Positions 8,491 to 16,518 of a stretch of DNA of 64,000 nucleotides are shown piece after piece (the stretch's first letter is position 1; every line of letters starts with the position of its first letter). Position numbers and translations under genes: made by a program. The stretch is from Shimia_B sp038527375. Its GTDB lineage: Bacteria; Pseudomonadota; Alphaproteobacteria; Rhodobacterales; Rhodobacteraceae. The notes beneath the pieces are model-generated. The model was not told where the DNA came from and ran no database searches. It saw only the letters and a list, made by a program, of their open reading frames with translations. The stretch spans positions 9,914 through 73,913 of the forward strand of contig JBCBFU010000010.1 of the NCBI GenBank assembly GCA_038527375.1, given 5' to 3'.

Positions 8491-9246
8491 ATGCCACGCG
8501 CCATAACGACCATGACCCGCGCCCTGACCCGTGGACGCTATCGCGCCCGTTTCGCGCAGACCTCTGACGATGTCGCGGCGGCACAGGCGCTGCGGTCGCG
8601 CGCCTTCCGCGATGGCGGGGACGATGGCGACGCCTTTGACGCCGTCTGTCAGCACGTGCTGGTCGAAGAGGTGCGCAGCGGCGCGCTGGTCTGCTGTTTC
8701 CGCCTCATGCCGCTGGCGGGCGGGGACGAGATTTCACAGTGCTATTCCGCCCAGTATTACGAGCTGTCCGCGCTCGAAGCCTTTGACGCGCCCATGGTGG
8801 AAATGGGCCGCTTTTGCATCGACCCGGATGTCAGCGACCCCGACATCCTGCGCGTCGCATGGGGGGCCATGACCGCCTATGTGGACGAGGCGGGGGTCGA
8901 GATGCTCTTTGGCTGCTCCAGCTTCCACGGGACCGAGGCCGAAGCCTATGCCGACGCCTTTGCCATGCTCACGGCCCGCCATATCGCGCCCAAAAGGTGG
9001 CTGCCCAAGGTCAAGGCGCCCAATGTGTTCCGCTTTGCCGACCGCCTGCGCCGGGCCAAACCCGACCGCAAGAAGGCGATGGTGTCGATGCCGCCCTTGC
9101 TCAAGACCTATCTGGCGATGGGCGGCTGGGTCAGTGACCACGCGGTCGTGGATCGGGACCTGAACACGCTCCATGTCTTTACGGGGCTCGAGATCGGGTC
9201 GATCCCGGCAGCCCGCAAGAAGCTGTTGCGCGCCGTGGCGGGTTAG
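8491..9246 (+). CDS. olsB: OlsB-like GNAT acyltransferase (L-ornithine N-alpha-acyltransferase)
   Basis: The 251-aa GNAT-fold protein resembles OlsB, which transfers a 3-hydroxyacyl chain from ACP to ornithine in the first step of ornithine-lipid synthesis. Family features are the EEVRSGALVCCFRLMPL strand pair, the EMGRFCIDPD block (about residues 100-115), LPPL-type MPPLLKTYLAMGGWVSD, and a C-terminal HVFTGLE. ATG 8491 has AGGGGAG about seven bases upstream. The second enzyme, OlsA, is usually adjacent but is absent here. It may equally be another acyl-amino-acid synthase of this family. Confidence 0.75.
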   Translation: MPRAITTMTRALTRGRYRARFAQTSDDVAAAQALRSRAFRDGGDDGDAFDAVCQHVLVEEVRSGALVCCFRLMPLAGGDEISQCYSAQYYELSALEAFDAPMVEMGRFCIDPDVSDPDILRVAWGAMTAYVDEAGVEMLFGCSSFHGTEAEAYADAFAMLTARHIAPKRWLPKVKAPNVFRFADRLRRAKPDRKKAMVSMPPLLKTYLAMGGWVSDHAVVDRDLNTLHVFTGLEIGSIPAARKKLLRAVAG

Positions 9247-9288
9247 CTGCGCGTTGACCTCGCCGCCCGCGCGGCTTAGCTGCCGCCC

Positions 9289-11100
9289 ATGGCACGCGCA
9301 CCGATCCTGCAACTCACCGATATCTCGCTCACCTTTGGCGGCAATCCCGTGTTCGACGGGCTGTCGCTTGTCGTGCAACCCTCGGACCGGGTGGCGCTTG
9401 TGGGGCGGAACGGGTCGGGTAAATCCACGCTGATGAAGGTGATGGCAGGGCTGGTCGAGGCCGATCGCGGTCAGGTCATCGTCCCGCCCGGGCAATCCGT
9501 GGGCTACATGGAACAGGACCCCGATATGTCGGCCTATGAGACGCTGGGGGAATTCGCGCTCAGCGGGCTGGAGGCGTCCGAGGCCTATCGCGTGGAAATG
9601 GCCGCCGAGGGCCTGAAATTCGATCCCGACCGCCCTGTGGCGACGGCCTCGGGCGGGGAAAGGCGGCGCGCGGCCTTGGCCAAGCTGATGGCCGAGGCCC
9701 CCGATCTGATGCTGCTGGATGAGCCCACCAACCATTTGGATATCGAGGCGATTGCCTGGCTCGAGGATCAACTGAACACAACGCGGGCCGCATATGTCCT
9801 CATCAGTCACGACCGGGCGTTTCTCAATGCGCTGACGCGGGCGACGCTCTGGATCGACCGGGGCGAGGTTCGCCGTCAGGAAAAGGGTTTCAAGGATTTC
9901 GAGGCGTGGCGCGACAAGACCTGGGAAGAAGAGGACGACCAGCGCCACAAGCTGAACCGCAAGATCAAGGCCGAGGCGAGATGGGCCGTCGAAGGCATCA
10001 GCGCCCGGCGCAAGCGCAATATGGGCCGGGTGCGGGCGCTGCAGGACCTGCGCGCCGAACGCGCCGCCCAGATCAAACGCCAAGGCACGGCGGCCATGGC
10101 GTTCGAGGCCGGCACCAAGAGCGGCAAGAAGGTGATCGAGGCCACGGGCCTGACCAAGGATTTCGGGGCAGGGCCGGTGGTGCGGGACTTCTCGATCACG
10201 ATCCAGCGCGGCGATCGGGTGGCCTTTGTAGGCCCCAACGGCGCGGGCAAGACCACGCTGCTCAAGATGCTGGTGGGCCAGCTTGCGCCGGATGCTGGCA
10301 CTGTCAAACTTGGCACAAACCTCGAAATCGCGGTGTTCGATCAGGCGCGTGCCCAAATCGACCCGGAACTGAGCCTCTGGGAGGCCCTGACCAGCGAACA
10401 GGGGCTGCGCGTTTCGGGCCGCGCAGATCAGGTCATGGTGCGGGGGCAGCCCAAACACGTGGTGGGCTACCTCAAAGAATTTCTCTTTGACGACGCGCAG
10501 GCGCGGGCGCCCGTGCGGGCGCTTTCGGGTGGGGAACGGGCGCGGCTGCTCCTTGCCAAGCTGATGGCGCGGGAATCGAACCTGCTGATCCTCGACGAAC
10601 CGACCAATGATTTCGACGTGGAAACGCTCGACCTCTTGCAGGATATCCTCGGCGAATATCCCGGCACCGTGCTGCTGGTCAGCCACGACAGGGATTTTCT
10701 GGACCGCGTCGCAACCCAGACGGTCGCGTTCGAGGGCCGGGGCAAGCTGACGGTCTATGCAGGCGGCTGGTCGGACTATCAGGCGCAGAAAACGCCTGTC
10801 TCAACGTCCGAGGTGAAGCCAAAGCAGTCCGCCAAGACCAAAGCTGCCTCCGCGCCGGAGAAGGCGACCCAAGGGGGGCTAACCTACACGGAACGCCACA
10901 GGCTCGACGCGTTGCCGGCGGAGATTGACCGCTTGGGTGCAGAGATCGCGAAGTTGGAGGAGTTCCTGGGTCAGCCCAACCTCTTTACCGAGGCTCCCGT
11001 GAAATTCCAGAAGGCGACCGATGCGCTTGTCGAACGGCAAGCGGCATTGGCGAAGGCCGAAGATGAGTGGCTGGAACTGGAGGAAAAGGCAGCCACATAG
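9289..11100 (+). CDS. uup: ABC-F family ATPase (Uup-like)
   Basis: The 603-aa protein has two ABC ATPase domains in tandem and no membrane segments, so it is a cytosolic ABC-F protein acting on ribosomes or DNA. Walker A motifs are GRNGSGKST (residues about 39-47) and GPNGAGKTT (about 316-324), signatures ASGGERRRA and LSGGERARL, and each half has LLDEPTN/ILDEPTN. The interdomain linker (about 205-265) is basic. The C-terminus (about 535-603) is a coiled coil, as in Uup, which acts on ribosomes and reduces precise transposon excision. It follows the OlsB-like gene by 42 bp. Confidence 0.92.
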   Translation: MARAPILQLTDISLTFGGNPVFDGLSLVVQPSDRVALVGRNGSGKSTLMKVMAGLVEADRGQVIVPPGQSVGYMEQDPDMSAYETLGEFALSGLEASEAYRVEMAAEGLKFDPDRPVATASGGERRRAALAKLMAEAPDLMLLDEPTNHLDIEAIAWLEDQLNTTRAAYVLISHDRAFLNALTRATLWIDRGEVRRQEKGFKDFEAWRDKTWEEEDDQRHKLNRKIKAEARWAVEGISARRKRNMGRVRALQDLRAERAAQIKRQGTAAMAFEAGTKSGKKVIEATGLTKDFGAGPVVRDFSITIQRGDRVAFVGPNGAGKTTLLKMLVGQLAPDAGTVKLGTNLEIAVFDQARAQIDPELSLWEALTSEQGLRVSGRADQVMVRGQPKHVVGYLKEFLFDDAQARAPVRALSGGERARLLLAKLMARESNLLILDEPTNDFDVETLDLLQDILGEYPGTVLLVSHDRDFLDRVATQTVAFEGRGKLTVYAGGWSDYQAQKTPVSTSEVKPKQSAKTKAASAPEKATQGGLTYTERHRLDALPAEIDRLGAEIAKLEEFLGQPNLFTEAPVKFQKATDALVERQAALAKAEDEWLELEEKAAT

Positions 11101-11114
11101 GGCCGCCTTTTTCC
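11082..11114. terminator. Bidirectional rho-independent terminator
   Basis: The arm GGAAAAGGCAGCC pairs with GGCCGCCTTTTTCC across an 6-base loop, flanked by T-runs on both strands. It overlaps the last codons of the plus-strand ABC-F gene and sits before the stop of the convergent MttB-family gene, so it can end both transcripts. Confidence 0.75.
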
Positions 11115-11123
11115 CGCGTTTCT

Positions 11124-12680
11124 CTATAGTTCCACGTGAATGTTGAACTTTTGCTTTAGCTCAATATCAACCCGCGGATCGAGCCGCGCGCCGGTGGTGT
11201 TGGCCATCAGCGCCTTGGTTCTGGCTACCGCATTGGCAATCAGGTCAGGTTTGCCGCGTTCGATCCATTCCTTGGGTGAGGTCCGGTCGCCCAAGGTGGG
11301 ATAGACATAGTCTGCCTCCATCCGGGCGAGGGTAAAATCGGTGCCCAGGTAATGGCCCGGTCCGCCGATGCAGACCTCGCGGATCTGGTCGATGGCGAGC
11401 GTTTCATCCGTGACCTCGATCCCTCGGACGCAGCGTTGCGCCTGACCGATGAGGTCGTCGCCCAAAACGAGGCTTTCCATGCAGAACCCGAGGAGGGAGG
11501 CATGCATGCCCGCGGCCTCGTAGACCATGTTCACGCCCGCAAGGCCCGCGGTGACGTTGGTGCACATCTGTTCCCAGCCGGCCTGCATGTCCGGCATCTT
11601 GGAATCGGAGGCACCTGCCGCCGCAGCACCACCTGGAAGGCCGTAGAACTTGTGCATCTGCGCGCAGCCTGCGGTGAGCAAAGCTTGTTCCCCAGAACCG
11701 CCCGACATCGCACCGGTGCGAAGGTCTGAAACAAATGGCCAAGTGCCAAAAATCGCGGGATGTCCGGGGCTTAGCGCATTTACATAAACCACACCTGCGA
11801 GGCATTCCGCGACCGCTTGCACAATGGCACCTGCAATGGGAGCGGGCGCCGTGGCCCCGGCTTGGCCCGCGCTCAGAAGCAACACGGGCATGCCGCCGCG
11901 TATGCAGGCTTCCATCACCTCGCAGCTTTCGGTCGCGAATTTCATGGGCGGCACGACAAAGCAGTTGGAGTTCGACACGAAGGGCCGTTCGCGCCACTTG
12001 TCCTCGCCCCCCGCCATGATGTGCAGCATCTCGAGGATCGGCTTCACATGGCTGGGTTCGGTAATCGACGTGCCTATGTGTTTCGTCGTCCCGGACACGC
12101 AGGCGTAGACTGTGTTATAGTCCATTTCCATGTTGTCGGCGATGTCGCGGGCCACCATTGGTCGCTGCAGAAAGTGTACATTATCCAACTGTTCGACCAG
12201 ATGCGCAGCATCATAGAGGTCGCGAATTGTACTTTCCCGATAATCGTTGCCTTCGATGTCAACCACATGCACGGCCGCACCCGCGGTCCCATAATGCACG
12301 TTGGTGCCCGCCAGGTGCATGTCGTGCTTGGGGTCTCGACCCATCAGCGTGACGTCGCGGTTTGCCTTGGCCAGCATGTCTTCGACCAAGGCGCGGGGAA
12401 ACCGCAGCCGCCCGTCATCGCCAAGCTGAACGCCGACACTTGTCATCACCTCGATGCCCGATTGCGGTGCATCGGCCAGCCCGATCTCTTCGAGACAGGT
12501 CAGCGCGGCCTCGTGGATTTGCAGAACCTGCGCATCGCTGAGCGGTTTGTACGTGCCGCCCGGCATACCCGGGCGAACCGGGCGCATGTGGTCGGCGGGT
12601 TTGGCGGCGCGCAATGCCTGTCGCGCGGCCCGTCCGCCGCTGCGGCGTTTGGGTTGCCGATCTGGTGAATGGTCGTTCAT
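11124..12680 (-). CDS. MttB-family (trimethylamine methyltransferase-like) protein without pyrrolysine
   Basis: The 518-aa TIM-barrel methyltransferase of the MttB/COG5598 superfamily transfers a methyl group from a quaternary or tertiary amine to a corrinoid protein. The frame has no internal amber codon, so it is the non-pyrrolysine type, to which glycine betaine (MtgB), proline betaine and carnitine methyltransferases belong. Ending in KFNIHVEL, it is full length. ATG 12680 is preceded by GGGAGGA. No corrinoid protein or methyl-H4folate methyltransferase gene lies next to it. A RACo-type activator (45.0-47.1 kb) and B12 synthesis genes (20-24 kb) are in the window. Substrate not determinable from sequence. 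Confidence 0.85.
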   Translation of the reverse strand: MNDHSPDRQPKRRSGGRAARQALRAAKPADHMRPVRPGMPGGTYKPLSDAQVLQIHEAALTCLEEIGLADAPQSGIEVMTSVGVQLGDDGRLRFPRALVEDMLAKANRDVTLMGRDPKHDMHLAGTNVHYGTAGAAVHVVDIEGNDYRESTIRDLYDAAHLVEQLDNVHFLQRPMVARDIADNMEMDYNTVYACVSGTTKHIGTSITEPSHVKPILEMLHIMAGGEDKWRERPFVSNSNCFVVPPMKFATESCEVMEACIRGGMPVLLLSAGQAGATAPAPIAGAIVQAVAECLAGVVYVNALSPGHPAIFGTWPFVSDLRTGAMSGGSGEQALLTAGCAQMHKFYGLPGGAAAAGASDSKMPDMQAGWEQMCTNVTAGLAGVNMVYEAAGMHASLLGFCMESLVLGDDLIGQAQRCVRGIEVTDETLAIDQIREVCIGGPGHYLGTDFTLARMEADYVYPTLGDRTSPKEWIERGKPDLIANAVARTKALMANTTGARLDPRVDIELKQKFNIHVEL

Positions 12681-12862
12681 GTCATGTCCTCCCTGATTGA
12701 CCGTCTCTGAGCCTGTGGGTTCAGAGAGACAGGGGGCGCCCCCGGGCCGCACGGCCCCGCGCCGCGCCAATCGTGCGCAGCGTCAGGGTGATGGGGCAAA
12801 GCCCGGTTTGGAAGCCGTCGACCATAGCCTCGAGCCTGACCGGTCCATTCGCGACGTCTCGC

Positions 12863-14044
12863 CTATTTGCGACTAAGTTCGCCTGCGGCGTCCAGGATTT
12901 CGCGCAGAGCGCCCAGAAACGCGTCGTCGTCGATGGTCATGGCCACGCGCACATGGCCTGCCGCGGCCTGCCCAAAGCTTTCGCCCGGCATGACCGCGAT
13001 CTGATGGGTGTCCAGCAGGTGCTGCCCAAACGCTTGGCCAGACAGCCCCGTCGCGCGCACGTCCAGCATCAGATACATCGCCCCGCCAGATGGGACGAGG
13101 CGCACGATATTCTGCCCTTCGAGCAGTTTCGCGGCCGCCGCCCGGCGGCGTTCAAATGGGGCTGCGACCTTGTCTTCCAACGGCGCGCCCTGCGCCAAGG
13201 CAAAGACAGCGGCGTCCTGAATGTAGCCCGGCACGCCATAGGTGGTGTGGGTGGCGAGGTTGATCATATGCGCGACCGCGTCCTCGGGGCCCACGACCCA
13301 GCCCACGCGGCTGCCGGTCATGGCATGGCTTTTGGACATGGATCCCACGACCAGCGTGCGTTCGGTCATCCCGGGCAGGGCGCGCGGGCTCAGGTGATCG
13401 CCCTCCCAGACCTGCGTGTCGTAGACCTCGTCCGAGATCAGCCAAAGGTCGTGGTCTTTGGTGACCCGGGCGATGCCGTCCAGCGTCTCGCGGGTATAGA
13501 CCACGCCCGTGGGGTTGTTGGGTGTGTTGATCAGCAGGCTCGACGGCGCGGTGATGTCTGCGGCAGCCGCAATATCTGCCGCGCGGGGTTGAAACCCGTC
13601 CTCGGGCCGCGCGGCCACTGCGCGGGATGACGCGCCGGTGCCGTGGATCGTGCCGGGATAGGTGGCGTAATAGGGGTCGATATAAAGACCCGTGGCGCCC
13701 GGTCCCAGCGTGGCGATATGGGCCGCAAACAGCGCGGCCTGTCCGCCCGGCGTGATCAGGACGTTATCGGGCGTGGTGGCCACGCCCGTGCGCTCGGTGA
13801 CCCGCGCGGCCACGGCCTCCCGCAGGGCCGGGATGCCGGGGACGGTGGCGTAGCCAAGATGTCCGCCTATCGCCGCCTTGTGCATCGCATCCAGGATGAT
13901 CGGGTCTGTCTTGATGTCGTGTTCGCCGATGGTGAGTTCGCGGATCGGCTGACCTGCAGCCTTGCGGCGGCGCGCCTCGTAAAACAGGCCCCAGCCGTCA
14001 TCGCCTCCGGGCGTCAGCGACGTGATCGTGTGTGAAAGCTCCAT
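12863..14044 (-). CDS. PLP-dependent class I/II aminotransferase
   Basis: The 393-aa fold-type I aminotransferase has its PLP lysine at Lys238 (GSMSKSHAMTGSRVGW). Cofactor residues sit in NTPNNPTG (about 173-180) and ISDEVYD (Asp205), and the C-terminal carboxylate-binding Arg is in HVRVAMT. It is cytosolic. Such enzymes commonly act on aspartate, alanine or aromatic amino acids; the specificity cannot be read. It follows the MmcQ-like gene by 31 bp and precedes the MttB-family gene by 182 bp on the same strand, so part of one transcript is likely. Confidence 0.88.
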   Translation of the reverse strand: MELSHTITSLTPGGDDGWGLFYEARRRKAAGQPIRELTIGEHDIKTDPIILDAMHKAAIGGHLGYATVPGIPALREAVAARVTERTGVATTPDNVLITPGGQAALFAAHIATLGPGATGLYIDPYYATYPGTIHGTGASSRAVAARPEDGFQPRAADIAAAADITAPSSLLINTPNNPTGVVYTRETLDGIARVTKDHDLWLISDEVYDTQVWEGDHLSPRALPGMTERTLVVGSMSKSHAMTGSRVGWVVGPEDAVAHMINLATHTTYGVPGYIQDAAVFALAQGAPLEDKVAAPFERRRAAAAKLLEGQNIVRLVPSGGAMYLMLDVRATGLSGQAFGQHLLDTHQIAVMPGESFGQAAAGHVRVAMTIDDDAFLGALREILDAAGELSRK

Positions 14045-14075
14045 GCGCCCGTTGGGCCACGGGGGCCGCGCGGCG

Positions 14076-14426
14076 TCAATCCGGAATCGGGGCGAGCGTT
14101 GCCTGTTCTTTCTTCGTCAGGCTGCCGCGGATCAGCCGGTAAGAGGTCATCAGCCTGTCGCGCAATTCGTCGTCCGGAACATGGCCCCAAGGCACCCGCA
14201 CCCAGGACCCGTGGTGATAGGGCGCTTTGATCGCGCGCCCGATCTCGATCAGGAAGGCCGCGTCCTCGACCGAGGCGGTTTTGACCGACACGCCGTCATT
14301 GCGCATCCCGATCGTCGCGAACATCTTGCCACAGACCTTCCAGCAGTCATGGCTGCCATCCTCGTGGCCCGCCCAATGGGCACCGGGCAGGGTTTCGCAC
14401 AGGGTATCCGTCAGCACGCGTGTCAT
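14076..14426 (-). CDS. MmcQ/YjbR family DNA-binding-like protein
   Basis: The 116-aa protein has the MmcQ/YjbR (CyaY-like) fold: PGAHWAGHEDGSHDCWKVCGKMFATIG, SVKTASVEDAAFLIEI and a C-terminal LIRGSLTKKEQATL helix. Proteins of this family are suspected to bind DNA but have no settled role. ATG 14426 begins 20 bases after the yqaA stop; an upstream in-frame ATG at 14462 overlaps yqaA and adds 12 residues. It appears to be cotranscribed with yqaA and the downstream aminotransferase. Confidence 0.8.
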   Translation of the reverse strand: MTRVLTDTLCETLPGAHWAGHEDGSHDCWKVCGKMFATIGMRNDGVSVKTASVEDAAFLIEIGRAIKAPYHHGSWVRVPWGHVPDDELRDRLMTSYRLIRGSLTKKEQATLAPIPD

Positions 14427-14445
14427 ATCAGCAGCATGGCGCGAC

Positions 14446-14895
14446 TTAGCCAAAGATGGCAAGGCCGATCCCGGCCACGACGCAGTAGCGCAGGGTCTTG
14501 GCGATCCCGACCAGCAGCAGAAAAATCCACACCGGTGTGCGCAACACGCCCGAAACGATGCAGATCGCGTCGCCGAAAGGCGCCCAGCTGAGCAGCAGGG
14601 ACCAGAGCCCGTATTTCTGAAACCAGCGTGTGCCGCGATCCAGTTGCGCGTCCGTGAACGGGAACCACTTGCGGTGGCGATACCTCTCGAGAACGCGACC
14701 CATGCCGTAGGTCACGAGCGATCCCAAGGTGTTGCCAATGCTGGCCACCACGATCAGCCACACCGTCGCGACAGTCCCGCGGGCCTGAAGACCGGCAAAC
14801 ACGATCTCGGACTGAAAGGGCAGGATCGTGGCCGCCCCAAAGGCCGCGGCGAACAGGGTCGCGAGGGACAAAAGCGTCTCGGATGCGGATGTCAT
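14446..14895 (-). CDS. yqaA: YqaA family inner-membrane protein
   Basis: The 149-aa DedA/SNARE-associated (VTT)-like protein has about four membrane segments. It keeps the family landmarks ATILPFQSEIVFAG, GNTLGSLVTYGMGR and WAPFGDAICIVSGVLR. DedA-superfamily proteins are linked to lipid transport and membrane homeostasis; YqaA itself is uncharacterised. ATG 14895 matches the homologous start. An ATG at 14913 is an alternative. It is the first gene of the minus-strand group and is divergent from cysS. Confidence 0.85.
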   Translation of the reverse strand: MTSASETLLSLATLFAAAFGAATILPFQSEIVFAGLQARGTVATVWLIVVASIGNTLGSLVTYGMGRVLERYRHRKWFPFTDAQLDRGTRWFQKYGLWSLLLSWAPFGDAICIVSGVLRTPVWIFLLLVGIAKTLRYCVVAGIGLAIFG

Positions 14896-15067
14896 GGCAG
14901 CAGAACGTCCCAAACGCCCATCGGTTCATGCAAGAGCCTTGGCAAAGTGGGGTACGCGGTGCTAGGTCGCGGGCATGATGATTATCACCTGCCTCTGTTG
15001 CTGATCGCGCCGACCCGCGCCCTCAGCTGATCCGCGGTCCTGACCGCACACCCCGGAGACATGTGAC

Positions 15068-16471
15068 ATGACCACCCCAACCATTTCCCTGCGCAATTCC
15101 GCAACCCGCACCGTCGAGGCGTTCACGCCTTTGGATGCCGCCAACGTGCGGATGTATCTGTGCGGACCCACGGTCTATTCGCGCGCCCATCTGGGCAATG
15201 CGCGCCCCGTGATCATGTTCGACGTGCTCTACCGCCTGCTGCACAGCGTCTATGGCCGCGAGGCTGTCACCTATGTGCGCAACTTCACGGACGTGGACGA
15301 CAAGATCAACGCGACCGCGCTGGAACGGCGCGAGGCGGGCGCAGATGGCACGCTGGAAGAGCTGATCGCCGAACGCACGGACGAGACGATCGCGTGGTAT
15401 CACGCGGATATGGACGCGCTGGGTGCGATGCGCCCGGATAGCGAGCCGCGCGCCACGGGCTATATCGGTCAGATGGTGGCGCTGATCGAGGATTTGGCCG
15501 CCAAGGGGTTCGCCTATGCGCGCGAGGATCACGTGCTCTTTCGCGTGCGCGCCTACGAGGCCTATGGCGCGCTGTCGGGTCGGTCGGTTGATGACATGAT
15601 CGCGGGCGCGCGGGTCGAAGTCGCGCCCTACAAAGAGGATCCGATGGACTTCGTCCTCTGGAAACCATCGGATGACGATCTTCCGGGGTGGGACGGACCC
15701 GTGATCGACGGCGTGCAAGTCGCCCGTGGGCGGCCAGGTTGGCATATCGAATGCTCGGCGATGGCTGCCGATCTGCTGGGGCCGGAGTTTGACATCCACG
15801 GCGGCGGAATCGACCTGCAGTTTCCGCACCACGAAAACGAGATTGCGCAGAGCAAATGCGCGGGCCACGCCTTTGCGCGCTACTGGCTCCATAACGAGAT
15901 GCTGCGCGTCGAGGGGCAGAAGATGTCCAAGTCGCTGGGCAACTTCTTTACGGTGCGCGATCTGCTGGATCAGGGGATCCCGGGCGAGGTCATCCGCTAC
16001 GTCTTCCTGATGACGCATTACGCCAAGCCGATGGACTGGACCGAGGCCAAGCGCGCCGAGGCCGATGCGGCGCTCCGCAAGTGGCGTGCGATGGCGGCTG
16101 AAGGTGGGGCGGTGGACGCACAGGTCCTCGCGGCAGTGGCTGATGATCTCAACACGCCGGGTGCGCTGGCGCGTCTGCACCAATTGGCAGCATCGGGTGA
16201 CGGAGCGGCTTTGGCGGCCTCCGCACGGCTTTTGGGCCTGTTGCTCCCCGATATGGGCGATTGGGCAGAGGCACCCGATGTCGACCTGTCAGCGTGGGAG
16301 GCCAAGCTGACCGAGGCGCGCGCGCAGGCGATGGAGACCAAGGATTTCTCGCAGGTCGATACGTTGAAATCCGCGCTGGTGGCAGCGGGGGTCGAGGTGC
16401 GCATGTCCAAGGCGGGCGTTGAATTGATGCCGGGCTCCAACTTTGACGCAGGGAAGCTTGATGCCGTTTGA
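15068..16471 (+). CDS. cysS: Cysteine--tRNA ligase
   Basis: The 467-aa class I aminoacyl-tRNA synthetase charges tRNA-Cys. The HIGH-type motif is HLGN at residues 41-44 and the KMSKS loop is intact at about 285-289. Zinc ligands include Cys32 (LCGPTVY) and the later CSA and HHENE region. The C-terminal DALR-like anticodon-binding part is present. It starts about 173 bp from the divergent yqaA start and is followed 47 bp later by cimA. Confidence 0.98.
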   Translation: MTTPTISLRNSATRTVEAFTPLDAANVRMYLCGPTVYSRAHLGNARPVIMFDVLYRLLHSVYGREAVTYVRNFTDVDDKINATALERREAGADGTLEELIAERTDETIAWYHADMDALGAMRPDSEPRATGYIGQMVALIEDLAAKGFAYAREDHVLFRVRAYEAYGALSGRSVDDMIAGARVEVAPYKEDPMDFVLWKPSDDDLPGWDGPVIDGVQVARGRPGWHIECSAMAADLLGPEFDIHGGGIDLQFPHHENEIAQSKCAGHAFARYWLHNEMLRVEGQKMSKSLGNFFTVRDLLDQGIPGEVIRYVFLMTHYAKPMDWTEAKRAEADAALRKWRAMAAEGGAVDAQVLAAVADDLNTPGALARLHQLAASGDGAALAASARLLGLLLPDMGDWAEAPDVDLSAWEAKLTEARAQAMETKDFSQVDTLKSALVAAGVEVRMSKAGVELMPGSNFDAGKLDAV

Positions 16472-16518
16472 TTTGAAGACCGGCGGCTCCCGCCGGGAAT
16501 TTGGGTGGAGCTGAGCGT

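Noticed and set aside
8734..10686. 650-codon open frame antisense to olsB and the ABC-F gene
   Set aside because: It mirrors the ABC-F codons; it is rich in His/Arg/Gln with no domain, and its sense-strand partner has intact Walker motifs.
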